Both the position numbers and the translations under genes were made by a program. The notes below the pieces were generated by a model that was not told the origin of the DNA, searched no databases, and worked only from the letters and a program-made list of their open reading frames with translations. DNA of 64,000 nucleotides from Flavobacteriales bacterium (GTDB lineage Bacteria; Bacteroidota; Bacteroidia; Flavobacteriales_E; Vicingaceae), in assembly GCA_026196775.1 (NCBI GenBank), contig JAPHUD010000028.1, positions 1-64,000 of the forward strand, written 5' to 3'. Positions 18,922-27,211 of the stretch are shown here, one piece after another. The first letter of the stretch is position 1; each line of letters starts with the position of its first letter.

Positions 18922-19178
18922 AATAGGGAGTTTAAATTTTTGGCAAACATATTACTTTATTTTCAATTGATAGAAAATGAAGGCTGTAAAATGTTGAAGT
19001 TATTTCAAGCTCCCTCTATAAATTAAAAAAATGTTTCTTTTTTTTACACTACTTCGTTATTTTCTCTAACCATACCCTACGGCTATGCTTCTCAAAAATG
19101 CCTCGTATTGCAAAAAAATAATTCATTTTCATGGTTATATTTGGACTTTAAATAACTTCATTTTATTCTTTTACTTTA
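18922..19178. other. Intergenic region between divergent metF and the LytTR regulator, possible repeat relic
   Basis: The gap of about 320 bases has no full gene. Its middle (about 19034-19123) reads on the minus strand as a 29-codon open frame (starting M-K-M-N-Y-F-F-A-I-R-G-I-F) with a compositional feel unlike the neighbours. It resembles a degenerate dispersed repeat rather than a gene. The right end holds the promoter at 19179-19209. Confidence 0.35.
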
Positions 19179-19209
19179 TTTGTTGGTCTAAAAAAAAATA
19201 GTAGGTTTG
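19179..19209 (+). promoter_or_regulatory. Promoter of the LytTR regulator (TTTG-N19-TAGGTTTG)
   Basis: TTTG at 19179-19182 and TAGGTTTG at 19202-19209 with 19 bases between is a full consensus match. The predicted start is about 30 bases before the ATG. Confidence 0.75.
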
Positions 19210-19244
19210 AAGTAATCATTATTAACCCCATCTTAATAGAAAAT

Positions 19245-19964
19245 ATGAAAACAATTATTGTAGATGATGAGCGATTGGCGAGAAAGGAATTAACAAATCT
19301 ATTAAAAGATTTTCCTGAAGTAGAGATAATTGATGAATGTGATAATGCTGATGCTGCTATAGAACAAATTAATACTCTTCAACCAGATTTTGTATTTTTA
19401 GATATTCAAATGCCAGGAAAAGATGGATTTAGTTTATTAGAAGAACTTGATTTTACACCAATTGTGGTCTTTGTTACTGCTTATGATGAATATGCTATAA
19501 AAGCTTTTCAGGTAAATGCCTTAGATTATTTGCTTAAGCCAATTCAACCCGAAAGACTTAGAGAAACAATAGAAAAAATAAAATCTCAGTTGAGAGATGT
19601 TCAAACGCAGTCGAACAGTAATAATAAGTTGGGTATTCAAGATAGGGTTTTTGTTAAAGATGGAGATAAATGTTGGTTTGTTCAACTTAAAGATGTGCCT
19701 TTGTTTGAATCTGAAGGAAACTATGTAAGGGTATATTTTGAAAAGAATAAACCGCTTATATTGAAGTCGTTAAATAATTTAGGAGACAAACTAAATGAAG
19801 ATTTCTTTTTTAGAGCAAATAGAAAACACATTATAAATTTAAGTTGGATAGAGAATGTAGAAAACTGGTTTAATGGAGGATTAATGGTTACGCTAAAAAA
19901 CAATATGAAAATAGAATTGTCTCGAAGACAAGCAACTAAATTAAGAGAAATGAAGAGTTTATAA
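19245..19964 (+). CDS. LytTR-family response regulator
   Basis: 239-aa two-component regulator. The receiver domain (1-about 120) has the acidic pair D7/D8, phosphoacceptor Asp53 in V-F-L-D-I-Q-M-P-G, the conserved Thr in V-F-V-T-A-Y and Lys in L-L-K-P-I. The LytTR DNA-binding domain (about 135-239) has F-E-S-E-G-N-Y-V and F-F-R-A-N-R-K-H-I-I-N. No histidine kinase is adjacent, so the partner is encoded elsewhere. Own promoter; a gap of about 100 bases before the SiaC-like gene, which has its own promoter. Target genes unknown. Confidence 0.93.
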   Translation: MKTIIVDDERLARKELTNLLKDFPEVEIIDECDNADAAIEQINTLQPDFVFLDIQMPGKDGFSLLEELDFTPIVVFVTAYDEYAIKAFQVNALDYLLKPIQPERLRETIEKIKSQLRDVQTQSNSNNKLGIQDRVFVKDGDKCWFVQLKDVPLFESEGNYVRVYFEKNKPLILKSLNNLGDKLNEDFFFRANRKHIINLSWIENVENWFNGGLMVTLKNNMKIELSRRQATKLREMKSL

Positions 19965-20026
19965 AAAAATTCATCTATTCAAATAAGCACTTAGTCCAAA
20001 AATATGTGCTTTAAGTATAAAAAATA

Positions 20027-20056
20027 TTGTGAAAACATAAAAAAATTGTACTTTCG
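20027..20056 (+). promoter_or_regulatory. Promoter of the first SiaC-like gene (TTG-N19-TACTTTCG)
   Basis: TTG at 20027-20029 and TACTTTCG at 20049-20056, 19 bases apart. The -7 box deviates from TAnnTTTG only by C for the third T, the same deviation seen in the tRNA-Leu promoter of this window. Leader of about 5 bases. Confidence 0.55.
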
Positions 20057-20065
20057 GGTTTTAAA

Positions 20066-20470
20066 ATGGGAAAAATAGATAAAATATACAAAGCTGCAAC
20101 AACTACTTCTCCCGAAGTAATTTTGGATGTTGAAAACAATGTGTTTTCAATAAAAGGCAAATCTGTTGTAACTGAAGTTGAGCAATTTTATCAACCTATA
20201 TTAAACTGGCTAGATGAAGTTAAAGCTAGTGTTAATCAGGATATTAATTTTGTGTTTGACTTAGAGTACTTTAATGTTTTTTCATCAAAAAGAATACTTT
20301 TTTTATTGTATAAATTAAAAGATTTAAAAGAACAGGGCGTAAACGTAAAAATCGTTTGGCATTTTTCTGTTGAAGATGATGACATGAAAGAGGTAGGAGA
20401 GGATTTTGCCTGTATGGTAAACTTACCTTTTGAATTTATTAGCAAACAGACAGAAGCTCCATTTTCTTAA
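20066..20470 (+). CDS. DUF1987/SiaC-like protein lacking the phospho-threonine
   Basis: 134-aa cytosolic STAS-like protein of the SiaC family. In Pseudomonas, SiaC is phosphorylated on a Thr by SiaB, dephosphorylated by SiaA, and controls a diguanylate cyclase. Family landmarks here: S-P-E-V-I-L-D near 15, Y-Q-P-I-L-N-W-L near 42-49 and D-D-D-M-K-E-V-G near the end. At the phosphosite the family N-T-S-S reads N-V-F-S-S (Val71 replaces Thr), so normal phosphorylation cannot occur there. No SiaA, SiaB or cyclase is nearby. It follows a LytTR regulator but has its own promoter. A second family member at 54004 keeps the Thr. Confidence 0.82.
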   Translation: MGKIDKIYKAATTTSPEVILDVENNVFSIKGKSVVTEVEQFYQPILNWLDEVKASVNQDINFVFDLEYFNVFSSKRILFLLYKLKDLKEQGVNVKIVWHFSVEDDDMKEVGEDFACMVNLPFEFISKQTEAPFS

Positions 20471-20547
20471 CGCTTATTATAAAAGCAAATACCTCTAACT
20501 TTCTTGATTAAAAAAATAATGCTCAATTTTGCCGCATTAGTAGAAAC

Positions 20548-20616
20548 TAAATATAAACACATGAAATGAATAATTCCATGTGACCGATTTAATAAAATAA
20601 ATATAAACACATGAAA
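20548..20616 (+). repeat. Duplicated translation-start leader with mini-ORF before the OmpH-like gene
   Basis: The 19-mer TAAATATAAACACATGAAA occurs at 20548-20566 and 20598-20616, exactly 50 bases apart. The second copy contains the real start codon. The first copy reads ATG-AAA-TGA, a two-codon ORF. Between them, CACATGAAA and TTCCATGTG form a 9-bp stem with one mismatch. This may be a duplicated leader or a small upstream-ORF attenuator. Confidence 0.7.
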
Positions 20617-21258
20617 AACTTATCATTAGTACTAAATACAGTAATGGGTATTGCTATTATTATATTGTTTTATCTTCAACTCTCCAGTAAAGCCGTAACT
20701 CCTGCAGAACAACAAATAGAAGAAGTTCCGACAACTGAAGCTATTGAAGAAATGATTGTGAGCAGCGATAGTTCTAAGTCTAAAATTGGGTATATTAATG
20801 TAGATTCGTTACAAATAAAATACAAATTATATGATGAGTTAAAATCTAAATTAGAGAAAAAAGAAAAATCTTATGAGGCACAATTTAAAGCTAAAACGCT
20901 AGCATTTCAAAAAAAATATGAAGATATAAGAAAACGCTCTCAAAACATGACCGAGTTTGAGTTACAATTAAATCAAAAAGAATTAGCTGAAGAAGATGAA
21001 AAACTTTACCAAATGAGAGAAGAGTTTGCTCAAAGATTAGAAAAAGAAATGATTGAACTAAATGTTCAACTGTATAAAACTATAAAAGAATATATAAAAC
21101 AACACAATGAGTTAACTAAATATGATATTATTATTGGTGAATCTCAAACCAGAAACTTTGTGTTAGATTTTAATAAAGATATTGATATTACCAATGATAT
21201 AGTAAAAGGATTAAATAAAAAATACAACGAAGATAAAGCCCCTAAAGTAAAACCATAA
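20611..21258 (+). CDS. OmpH/Skp-family periplasmic chaperone-like protein
   Basis: 215 aa. An N-terminal hydrophobic segment (about 5-24) acts as signal anchor, followed by an acidic linker. The Skp core starts I-G-Y-I-N-V-D-S-L (about 58-66), then a long Lys/Glu/Gln coiled coil (about 75-160), and the end motif (K-Y-D-I-I-I-G-E, N-F-V-L, D-I-T-N-D-I-V-K-G-L-N-K-K-Y) characteristic of OmpH proteins. Skp holds unfolded outer-membrane proteins in the periplasm. The uncleaved-looking anchor and long acidic linker differ from classical Skp. Followed 34 bases later by a DUF4924 gene. Confidence 0.85.
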   Translation: MKNLSLVLNTVMGIAIIILFYLQLSSKAVTPAEQQIEEVPTTEAIEEMIVSSDSSKSKIGYINVDSLQIKYKLYDELKSKLEKKEKSYEAQFKAKTLAFQKKYEDIRKRSQNMTEFELQLNQKELAEEDEKLYQMREEFAQRLEKEMIELNVQLYKTIKEYIKQHNELTKYDIIIGESQTRNFVLDFNKDIDITNDIVKGLNKKYNEDKAPKVKP

Positions 21259-21292
21259 TCCAAATATTCCCAATTAATAATTAGTACAATTT

Positions 21293-21853
21293 ATGTTAAT
21301 AGCCAAAGAAAAAGAAAAAAACAATTTAGCCGAATACATCTTGTATATGTGGCAAATAGAAGACTTAGTAAGGTTTAATGAGTTTGATATTGATAAAATT
21401 TATGATGTAATAATCGATAAGTTTGATGCTACACCAGAAATGAAAGCTGAAATTAAACTATGGTATGAAAACATTATTAAAAACATGCTTAAACAAGGCA
21501 TAGCCGAAAAAGGTCACTTGGCAGAAGTCAATACCAGATTAGAGGAACTTAATAACCTGCATAACTCTCTGTTAACTACCATTCAGGATAAAGATTACCA
21601 AGAGCAATACCTAAAAACCAAAACCAACATAACCGAATTTATCCAAAAAACAGATAAGCAAATAAATAATGAAGTACAAGCTTGTATGGTTGGATTATAC
21701 GGATTTTTAGTGCTAAAGCTTAAGCAAGAAAAAATTTCGGAGGCAACGCAACAAGCTATTCAGTCGTTTAGTGCAATGATGGCTTTACTTACGGATAGAT
21801 ACAATAAAATCCAAAAAGGAGAGTTGAAGTTTAGTAAAGCCTTTAGTAATTAA
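21293..21853 (+). CDS. DUF4924 family protein
   Basis: 186 aa, helical, without signal peptide. The N-terminus M-L-I-A-K-E-K-E-K-N-N-L-A-E-Y-I-L-Y-M is the hallmark of DUF4924, a Bacteroidota-restricted cytosolic family of unknown function. Several amphipathic helices follow, with one strongly coiled segment around 80-110. Probably co-transcribed with the OmpH-like gene (34-base gap) and the downstream T9SS protein (37-base gap). Confidence 0.8.
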   Translation: MLIAKEKEKNNLAEYILYMWQIEDLVRFNEFDIDKIYDVIIDKFDATPEMKAEIKLWYENIIKNMLKQGIAEKGHLAEVNTRLEELNNLHNSLLTTIQDKDYQEQYLKTKTNITEFIQKTDKQINNEVQACMVGLYGFLVLKLKQEKISEATQQAIQSFSAMMALLTDRYNKIQKGELKFSKAFSN

Positions 21854-21890
21854 TTTTAGGGTTAATTATTATTCGTTTGAACACCTTAAG

Positions 21891-23438
21891 ATGTTAAAAA
21901 AAATCATTTTCATAATACTATTATTAAGCTCTTTTTTAGAGTTTAAGGCGCAGTGTGTGCCGGGTTCTCCGCCATTGCCAACGGTGGTGGTAGATTCTGT
22001 TTCCGTTTTACCTAATGGTAATATTATTATTTGTTGGCAAGCAAGTACTGTCCCAGATATTTTAGAATATGATATTATTATGTTCGACCCAGTTACCTTG
22101 GCAGATTTAACCATAGCCACTGTGCCTGCTGGAGGCTCAACTTGTTACACTCTTCCTGCGGGTAGTGCTAATAATTTTTTTGATTCAGAAGTTAGAGAAT
22201 ATGGTGTTAGAGTAAAGGATAATTGCGGGAACGCTTCTATTAATGGAGATAACTATCATAATACTATGTTGTTGGAATACAACATAAACATTTGTGCAGC
22301 CTCCATTAATTTTACTTGGAATGCATATGATGATTTTACCTCGGGAACAAATGTGCTTTATGAACTTTTTGTGAGTCAAGATGCAGCCCCATTTATTTCT
22401 GCGGGAACAACCAACAATAACAATATAACTTACACAGGGGTAGTGCAAGGTTCTAATTATCAGTTTTATATTAGAGCAATAGAAAATAATGGAGCAGGAC
22501 CATTTTCTTCATCTACTAATGTTGTAGATATAAATGCCAATTTTTTCCTTAAAGATCCTAATTTTTTATACCTATACACTGCAACCGTTGAAGCTCCTAC
22601 ACAAATTGATGTGCAGTTTTATGTTGATACTTTTGCAGATGCCAAAGTGTATAACGTCCAAAGAAAACAAAAAGTAATAGATGCTTTTGTTACGGTAGGT
22701 TCAGTTCCAGCTTTTAAAGGAATGAATCCGTTTATTGTTTTTAACGATTATGATGTTGATGCAGAAGAGACATCTTATTACTATCAAATAGAAATGGTTA
22801 ATCTTTGTAATCAGACAAAAATTATATCTAATATAGGTAAAACCATTTTTTTAGAAGCTTATAATGATAAATTAGAGTTAACTAACACACTTACTTGGTC
22901 GGCTTATGAAGGTTGGTTAGGTAATGTTACTGCTTATGAAATTTACAGATCTATTGGTGGAATTTGGGAAACTGCTCCGTTGGCAACTGTTCCAGCATTG
23001 ATTGGAGAAAATACCTATATAGATGATGTTTCTAATACTTTAGAAGGTGATGGAGAATTTTGTTATAAAATTGTGGGAGTAGAAGGAGGGGCAGCTCACC
23101 CTAGTGCTTTGCCTCCAGCCAGAAGTTCATCTAATGAAGCTTGTGTAGAACATGTGCCTTTAATTTATATTCCCAATGCTTTTGATCCCTTGAGCACTTT
23201 TAATCCTGTTTTTAAGCCTGTGTTAACTTTTGCTGATCCGCTTTCTTATGAGATGATAATTTTTGATAGGTGGGGACAAAAAGTTTTTGAAACCAATGAT
23301 ATCAACGAAGGTTGGAACGGTGCATTTAACAATAAAGGAGAGTTTCAAGCTGTTGGTAGCTATGTGTATTCCATCAAATTTAAATCTGCTCCAGGAAAGG
23401 AATTTGCTTACAGAGGACTAGTTACACTTATTAGGTAA
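21891..23438 (+). CDS. Secreted fibronectin-type protein with T9SS type B (gliding-motility) C-terminal domain
   Basis: 515 aa. Signal peptide ends F-K-A-Q. Two or three fibronectin III-like beta domains follow (W-Q-A-S-x-V-P-D-I-L-E-Y-D-I-I-M near 45-60, F-T-W-N-A-Y-D-D-F near 143, and L-T-W-S-A-Y-E-G-W near 340). The last 95 aa are the CHU_C/type B sorting domain: I-Y-I-P-N-A-F, F-D-R-W-G-Q-K-V-F, G-W-N-G, G-S-Y-V-Y. Such proteins are exported by the gliding-associated type IX system and act as surface adhesins or structural proteins. Ligand unknown. Confidence 0.9.
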   Translation: MLKKIIFIILLLSSFLEFKAQCVPGSPPLPTVVVDSVSVLPNGNIIICWQASTVPDILEYDIIMFDPVTLADLTIATVPAGGSTCYTLPAGSANNFFDSEVREYGVRVKDNCGNASINGDNYHNTMLLEYNINICAASINFTWNAYDDFTSGTNVLYELFVSQDAAPFISAGTTNNNNITYTGVVQGSNYQFYIRAIENNGAGPFSSSTNVVDINANFFLKDPNFLYLYTATVEAPTQIDVQFYVDTFADAKVYNVQRKQKVIDAFVTVGSVPAFKGMNPFIVFNDYDVDAEETSYYYQIEMVNLCNQTKIISNIGKTIFLEAYNDKLELTNTLTWSAYEGWLGNVTAYEIYRSIGGIWETAPLATVPALIGENTYIDDVSNTLEGDGEFCYKIVGVEGGAAHPSALPPARSSSNEACVEHVPLIYIPNAFDPLSTFNPVFKPVLTFADPLSYEMIIFDRWGQKVFETNDINEGWNGAFNNKGEFQAVGSYVYSIKFKSAPGKEFAYRGLVTLIR

Positions 23439-23457
23439 GCGTAGTAAGATTAATAGT

Positions 23458-23856
23458 TTATTTTTCCTCAAAAATCCTATCTGCTTTATTAAACTTAGGC
23501 ATTTGTACAGAAAGCACTTTTACAGGAACTTTTGAGGTTACTTTTAGCGAGTGAAACGTATCTTTAGGGATAATGAAAAAATCACCTTTCTTAATTTCAA
23601 ATTGCTGTTCGCCAATTGTCATTATTCCTACTCCATCAATAACAGTAATACTTTCGGTATGCTCCAAATGTTTGTGCGATTTTACACTTTGCTTTATCCA
23701 AATAAGATAATAAGAAGCATGTTCATTTTCATAGACTGGTTCGACATGTATATTCTCATAAGCAGTTTGCGGTTCAATAGTTTCTAACGATTGCTTTTTT
23801 TGAGCAAATCCTAAAGTTGTACATAACAGCAAAATAATTATCAAAATACTTTTCAT
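23458..23856 (-). CDS. Secreted cupin-domain protein
   Basis: 132 aa with signal peptide (L-G-F-A-Q). A single cupin barrel is visible: motif 1 H-K-H-L-E-H-T-E (metal-binding His and Glu, about 63-70) and motif 2 G-D-F-F-I-I-P-K-D-T-F-H-S (about 92-104). It is the last gene of the minus-strand metal-linked operon, 50 bases after the HMA gene. Cupins bind metal or small ligands; enzymatic activity cannot be predicted. Convergent with the T9SS gene. Confidence 0.82.
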   Translation of the reverse strand: MKSILIIILLLCTTLGFAQKKQSLETIEPQTAYENIHVEPVYENEHASYYLIWIKQSVKSHKHLEHTESITVIDGVGIMTIGEQQFEIKKGDFFIIPKDTFHSLKVTSKVPVKVLSVQMPKFNKADRIFEEK

Positions 23857-23906
23857 GGGTAACTTTTTATAGGTTTCGCGTTATAAAAATAACAAAAATA
23901 TTATTC

Positions 23907-24257
23907 CTATTTATGTCCGCCTTTTTGACAACAAGCAGGAAGTTGCTCATAAGCTTTTTCGTTTGCTGGAAGCTCGTCTGCATCATAACCTACTTTGGTT
24001 ACTGCTTCTTTTAGCTTTTCTGGAGTGGTTTTCTTTGGATTATATTCTACAGTAAACACAGCTGTTTCAACATCTAGTTCCGATTTTTTTACTCCTTTTT
24101 CATAAGCAAAAGCTTTTTCCAATCGCTCCTTACACATACCGCACTGAGCTGATGTTTTAATTTTTATCGTTGCTGTTTTTTTATTGTCTTGTGCCTTCAC
24201 ATCATTTACAGAAAGGCTAAAAACACTTACTAATAGTAGTACAAATAAATTTTTCAT
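23907..24257 (-). CDS. Exported heavy-metal-associated (HMA) domain protein
   Basis: 116 aa. A signal peptide (D-V-K-A-Q) is followed by one HMA ferredoxin-like domain with metal-binding C-G-M-C at Cys39/Cys42 and the terminal pair A-C-C-Q-K-G-G-H, a second possible soft-metal site. This type binds Cu(I) or similar ions. Export suggests a periplasmic metal carrier. It sits 12 bases after the TonB-dependent receptor gene, so the two products likely act together. Confidence 0.88.
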   Translation of the reverse strand: MKNLFVLLLVSVFSLSVNDVKAQDNKKTATIKIKTSAQCGMCKERLEKAFAYEKGVKKSELDVETAVFTVEYNPKKTTPEKLKEAVTKVGYDADELPANEKAYEQLPACCQKGGHK

Positions 24258-24269
24258 AAGATTTAATTT

Positions 24270-26468
24270 TTATAGTTTATTGAATTTATATCTGATTCCC
24301 GCATAGGTAATTCTACCATTTATAGACCCCCATATTAAAGAGGCATCAAAATTAGAGCCAAAAGGATCATTAGCCGCAATAATAGGATTGTCTTGCGTAA
24401 AATTAGTCAAGTTTTCTAATCCAACATACACTTCAAAATGCTTAAATGCTCGGGTTACTTGCCCATTAAACATAAAATAAGATAACGACCTTGACGGAAT
24501 TTGATAGTCTGCCGGATTAGTTTCAGTACTTGGTAACCTACTTGTTCCAAACCATTGTCCCGTAAGATCAAACTTCCATTTATCGAAATTAGTAGCATAA
24601 GCAATATTCATAAACGCTCTGTTGGTTGGCACTAGTGGTTTTGTTTTTCGTCCACTTTTATAATCGGTTTGAATATCGTAAAACTTATACGCAGTTCTTA
24701 ACTCCAGCTGTTCAGTAATTCTAACATGAAGTTCCACTTGTAAACTATGAGAAAACGATTTTCCATCCAAATTATAAAACACTACTTCGTTGGGGTTTTC
24801 CATATCAATCACTACCTGATTTTCAAAATCGGTATAATAATAATCTGTGCTAAAAGTCATTTCTTTTTTAAACAACTCAAAATTATGAGTTAAACTCGTT
24901 CCATAATTCCAAGCTATTTCAGGATTTAATTCTTCAGTTACCACATTTCTTGAACTTGCCATAACACTAGCACTTTCAATAAACGGATTAGCTGTTCTAA
25001 AGCCTCTTCCCACAGAAAATCTCCATGCCGAAAGCTGTGTAAAATTGTATTTATAATGTAATCTTGGTGTAAAAAAAGCTCCATACATATTGTGGTAATC
25101 TCCTCTTGCCCCCAATACCAATGCACTTTTATTTCCGGTATAAGTATATTCTGCAAAAGCTCCCGGAACCACTTCTTCTCTACCAAAAAGTGAATCGTTA
25201 TAGTTTTTATCATACAGGTCGTACTGCATACTTCCACCAAACTTAATAGTGTTATTCGTATTGCCTATAATGGTTTGATAAATAGAATTGAAATACCAAC
25301 TTGTTTGTTCAGCATTAAATTTTTTATCGCCATAATTCGATTGGTGACTGTGGTATTTAAAATTCTGAATAATGCCTATACTCTTGTATTTCTTTTCAGG
25401 AAAGAGAAATCCATTTTTATTGAACACTTCAAATTGTTTAGTGGTTACACCAATTTTAAACAGCCTATTTTCATTCGTAATTCGGTTTTGACCTGCTTCT
25501 AACTCATCATAAACCCCTCTGAAACCAAATTGAGACATAAATTTTTTACCACGATATTTCCATCTGTTAAAAAAGTTATATTGCGTTTTTATCGGCATAT
25601 CCAAAAAACTATCATCATTCATATCCCACTCTATCGACTGATTACTAACATGAGCAAGCGACATCGTACTCCATTTTTCATTTAATTTTTGAGCTCCATG
25701 AATATTTAATTCTACTCTACCTTTTTCGTTTCCGTAAACATTTACAAATAAGTTTTCACTATCATCAGGCTTAAGCATTTCAATATTAATCTGACCTGTA
25801 ATAGATTCGTAACCATTAACTACCGAACCTGCTCCTTTAATAATTTGAATTGATTCTGCCCAAGTTCCGGGTACAAAAGTTAATCCATAAGCAGCCGAAA
25901 GTCCTCTGATTAACGGTAAGTTTTCTGCCTGAATTTGAGTATAAATACCATCCAACCCTAACATTTGAATTTTTTTAGTCCCGGAAACAGCATCCGTAAA
26001 GTTTACATCAACTGTTGCGTTGGTTTCAAAACTTTCAGAAATATTACAACAAGCCGCTTTTTCAAACTCTTTTTTATTTAATTTTTCTACCAATAAAGGA
26101 TTTACAATGTCAATTTTTGTGGTGGCTTCTTTTTCAACCACTTCAAATTCCTTTAAATCTACATTGCTTTTGAGTTCAATTTGTAAAGGTTTATTAGGCA
26201 TACTTTTTAAGGTTGTACTGTCGGATTGGTAACCCACAAAACTAACTACCAAAGTAGCAGGATAGGTATCCGGAACTGCTATTTCAAAAGTTCCATCCGC
26301 TTGGGTAACCGTTCCTTTATCGGCATTTAGCCAATACACATTAGCTCCCGGTATGGGCATTTTGTGTTCTCCATTGTGCATTTCAAATACATTTCCTGTT
26401 AGGTTTTGAGAAAAACCAACAACAGCGAAAAGCAACATGCAAACAATGATTATTATATATTTTTTCAT
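24270..26468 (-). CDS. TonB-dependent outer-membrane receptor, probably metal-linked
   Basis: 732 aa. Signal peptide (V-V-G-F-S-Q), then a carboxypeptidase-regulatory-like beta domain (about 22-105, with P-I-P-G-A-N-V-Y and V-S-F-V-G-Y-Q), a plug domain (about 130-235) and a 22-strand-type barrel to the end. The plug begins with A-A-C-C-N-I-S-E-S-F, a Cys pair placed where metal could bind. The flanking HMA, HYC_CC_PP and cupin genes point to uptake or sensing of a transition metal such as copper; this is inference from context. The 72-base gap upstream holds a large nested inverted repeat. Confidence 0.92.
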   Translation of the reverse strand: MKKYIIIIVCMLLFAVVGFSQNLTGNVFEMHNGEHKMPIPGANVYWLNADKGTVTQADGTFEIAVPDTYPATLVVSFVGYQSDSTTLKSMPNKPLQIELKSNVDLKEFEVVEKEATTKIDIVNPLLVEKLNKKEFEKAACCNISESFETNATVDVNFTDAVSGTKKIQMLGLDGIYTQIQAENLPLIRGLSAAYGLTFVPGTWAESIQIIKGAGSVVNGYESITGQINIEMLKPDDSENLFVNVYGNEKGRVELNIHGAQKLNEKWSTMSLAHVSNQSIEWDMNDDSFLDMPIKTQYNFFNRWKYRGKKFMSQFGFRGVYDELEAGQNRITNENRLFKIGVTTKQFEVFNKNGFLFPEKKYKSIGIIQNFKYHSHQSNYGDKKFNAEQTSWYFNSIYQTIIGNTNNTIKFGGSMQYDLYDKNYNDSLFGREEVVPGAFAEYTYTGNKSALVLGARGDYHNMYGAFFTPRLHYKYNFTQLSAWRFSVGRGFRTANPFIESASVMASSRNVVTEELNPEIAWNYGTSLTHNFELFKKEMTFSTDYYYTDFENQVVIDMENPNEVVFYNLDGKSFSHSLQVELHVRITEQLELRTAYKFYDIQTDYKSGRKTKPLVPTNRAFMNIAYATNFDKWKFDLTGQWFGTSRLPSTETNPADYQIPSRSLSYFMFNGQVTRAFKHFEVYVGLENLTNFTQDNPIIAANDPFGSNFDASLIWGSINGRITYAGIRYKFNKL

Positions 26469-26472
26469 AAAA

Positions 26473-26551
26473 TTAGATTATTAAGTAATTACACACTAAC
26501 GATTTGTACTGCTAAGTTTAGCAGTAATAGTGTAATCGACCTATAATCTAA
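26473..26551 (-). promoter_or_regulatory. Three-tier nested inverted repeat in the leader of the TonB receptor gene
   Basis: Three perfect arms are nested on one axis: outer TTAGATTAT (26473-26481) with ATAATCTAA (26543-26551), middle ATTACAC (26488-26494) with GTGTAAT (26530-26536), inner TACTGCTAA (26507-26515) with TTAGCAGTA (26518-26526), loop of two bases. The structure fills the whole gap between the HYC_CC_PP stop codon and the receptor start, and the outer arm covers that stop. There is no T-tract, so a plain terminator is unlikely; an attenuator, mRNA-processing site or operator are options. Confidence 0.75.
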
Positions 26552-26966
26552 ATACCTGAATAGATTTTAATAAATCTATTCCACTTAGTGGTGGCGGCAG
26601 GTTATGAAAGTAATTAAGGAAAGGTTTATTTAAGATAGAAATTTTAACTATTTGAGGAAGTTCCTCAAAAATTAGTGAAGCAATTTTAGATAATTTAATA
26701 TCGTAAACATTAACGGTTGAGTTTACATTGTAATCGAAAGTGATTTTATCAAAGTCGCAACATTTTTTACTAATACCATTTGTAGATTTTGGCGTGCATT
26801 CTTCAAATTCATTAACACTATACTGTGTTTCTCCAGCAACATAACAAGTCATTTTGGAAATACTTACTTGCAATGAAGCAGTAAGAATTACCAATGCCAT
26901 TAAAAATCCGGTGATATGTTTTGCCACTTTTTGCATGAGAAAAAAACTCATTGCAAATTTAAGCAT
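26541..26966 (-). CDS. HYC_CC_PP family protein
   Basis: 141 aa, small exported or membrane-anchored protein with a hydrophobic N-terminal segment. The family is named for three motifs, seen here as M-T-C-Y (HYC position, His missing), K-K-C-C-D (CC) and N-L-P-P-P-L (PP). From memory, such genes accompany metal-related TonB receptors in Bacteroidota, as here. A TAAATTTG box lies just inside the listed start (26954-26961), so translation may begin at Met6 (26951) or more plausibly Met11 (26936), which gives a compact signal peptide M-Q-K-V-A-K-H. First gene of the minus-strand operon. Confidence 0.75.
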   Translation of the reverse strand: MLKFAMSFFLMQKVAKHITGFLMALVILTASLQVSISKMTCYVAGETQYSVNEFEECTPKSTNGISKKCCDFDKITFDYNVNSTVNVYDIKLSKIASLIFEELPQIVKISILNKPFLNYFHNLPPPLSGIDLLKSIQVFRL

Positions 26967-27026
26967 TTTTCTGTTTACCTGCTGAAAATGATGTTAAAAA
27001 GCTATAAAAAGCCCGCTACAAGCGTC

Positions 27027-27068
27027 ATTCTCGAAATTTTGTAGTGCAACGGAAAAATTATCGAGAAT
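27027..27068. repeat. Imperfect inverted repeat in the divergent intergenic region
   Basis: ATTCTCG-A-AATTTT (27027-27040) faces AAAAATT-AT-CGAGAAT (27053-27068), about 13 pairs with a small bulge. To its right (27074-27119) lies a stretch with two ACGGAT words that looks like a decayed dispersed repeat. Function unknown. Confidence 0.5.
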
Positions 27069-27124
27069 CTGTTTGATAGAACGCAGATAACACCGATGAT
27101 ACGGATTTACACGGATAAAAAACC

Positions 27125-27158
27125 TTTGATGATTTATAAACTATTTTTTTTATATTTG
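27125..27158 (+). promoter_or_regulatory. Promoter of the 358-aa unknown gene (TTTG-N22-TATATTTG)
   Basis: TTTG at 27125-27128 and TATATTTG at 27151-27158, 22 bases apart, at the upper end of the accepted spacing. Transcription would start near 27163, about 50 bases before the first ATG. Confidence 0.6.
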
Positions 27159-27211
27159 GGAAAAATATAGATAACCAAAAGATGTATATATCTAGCCAAA
27201 ATTAGTTAGAC

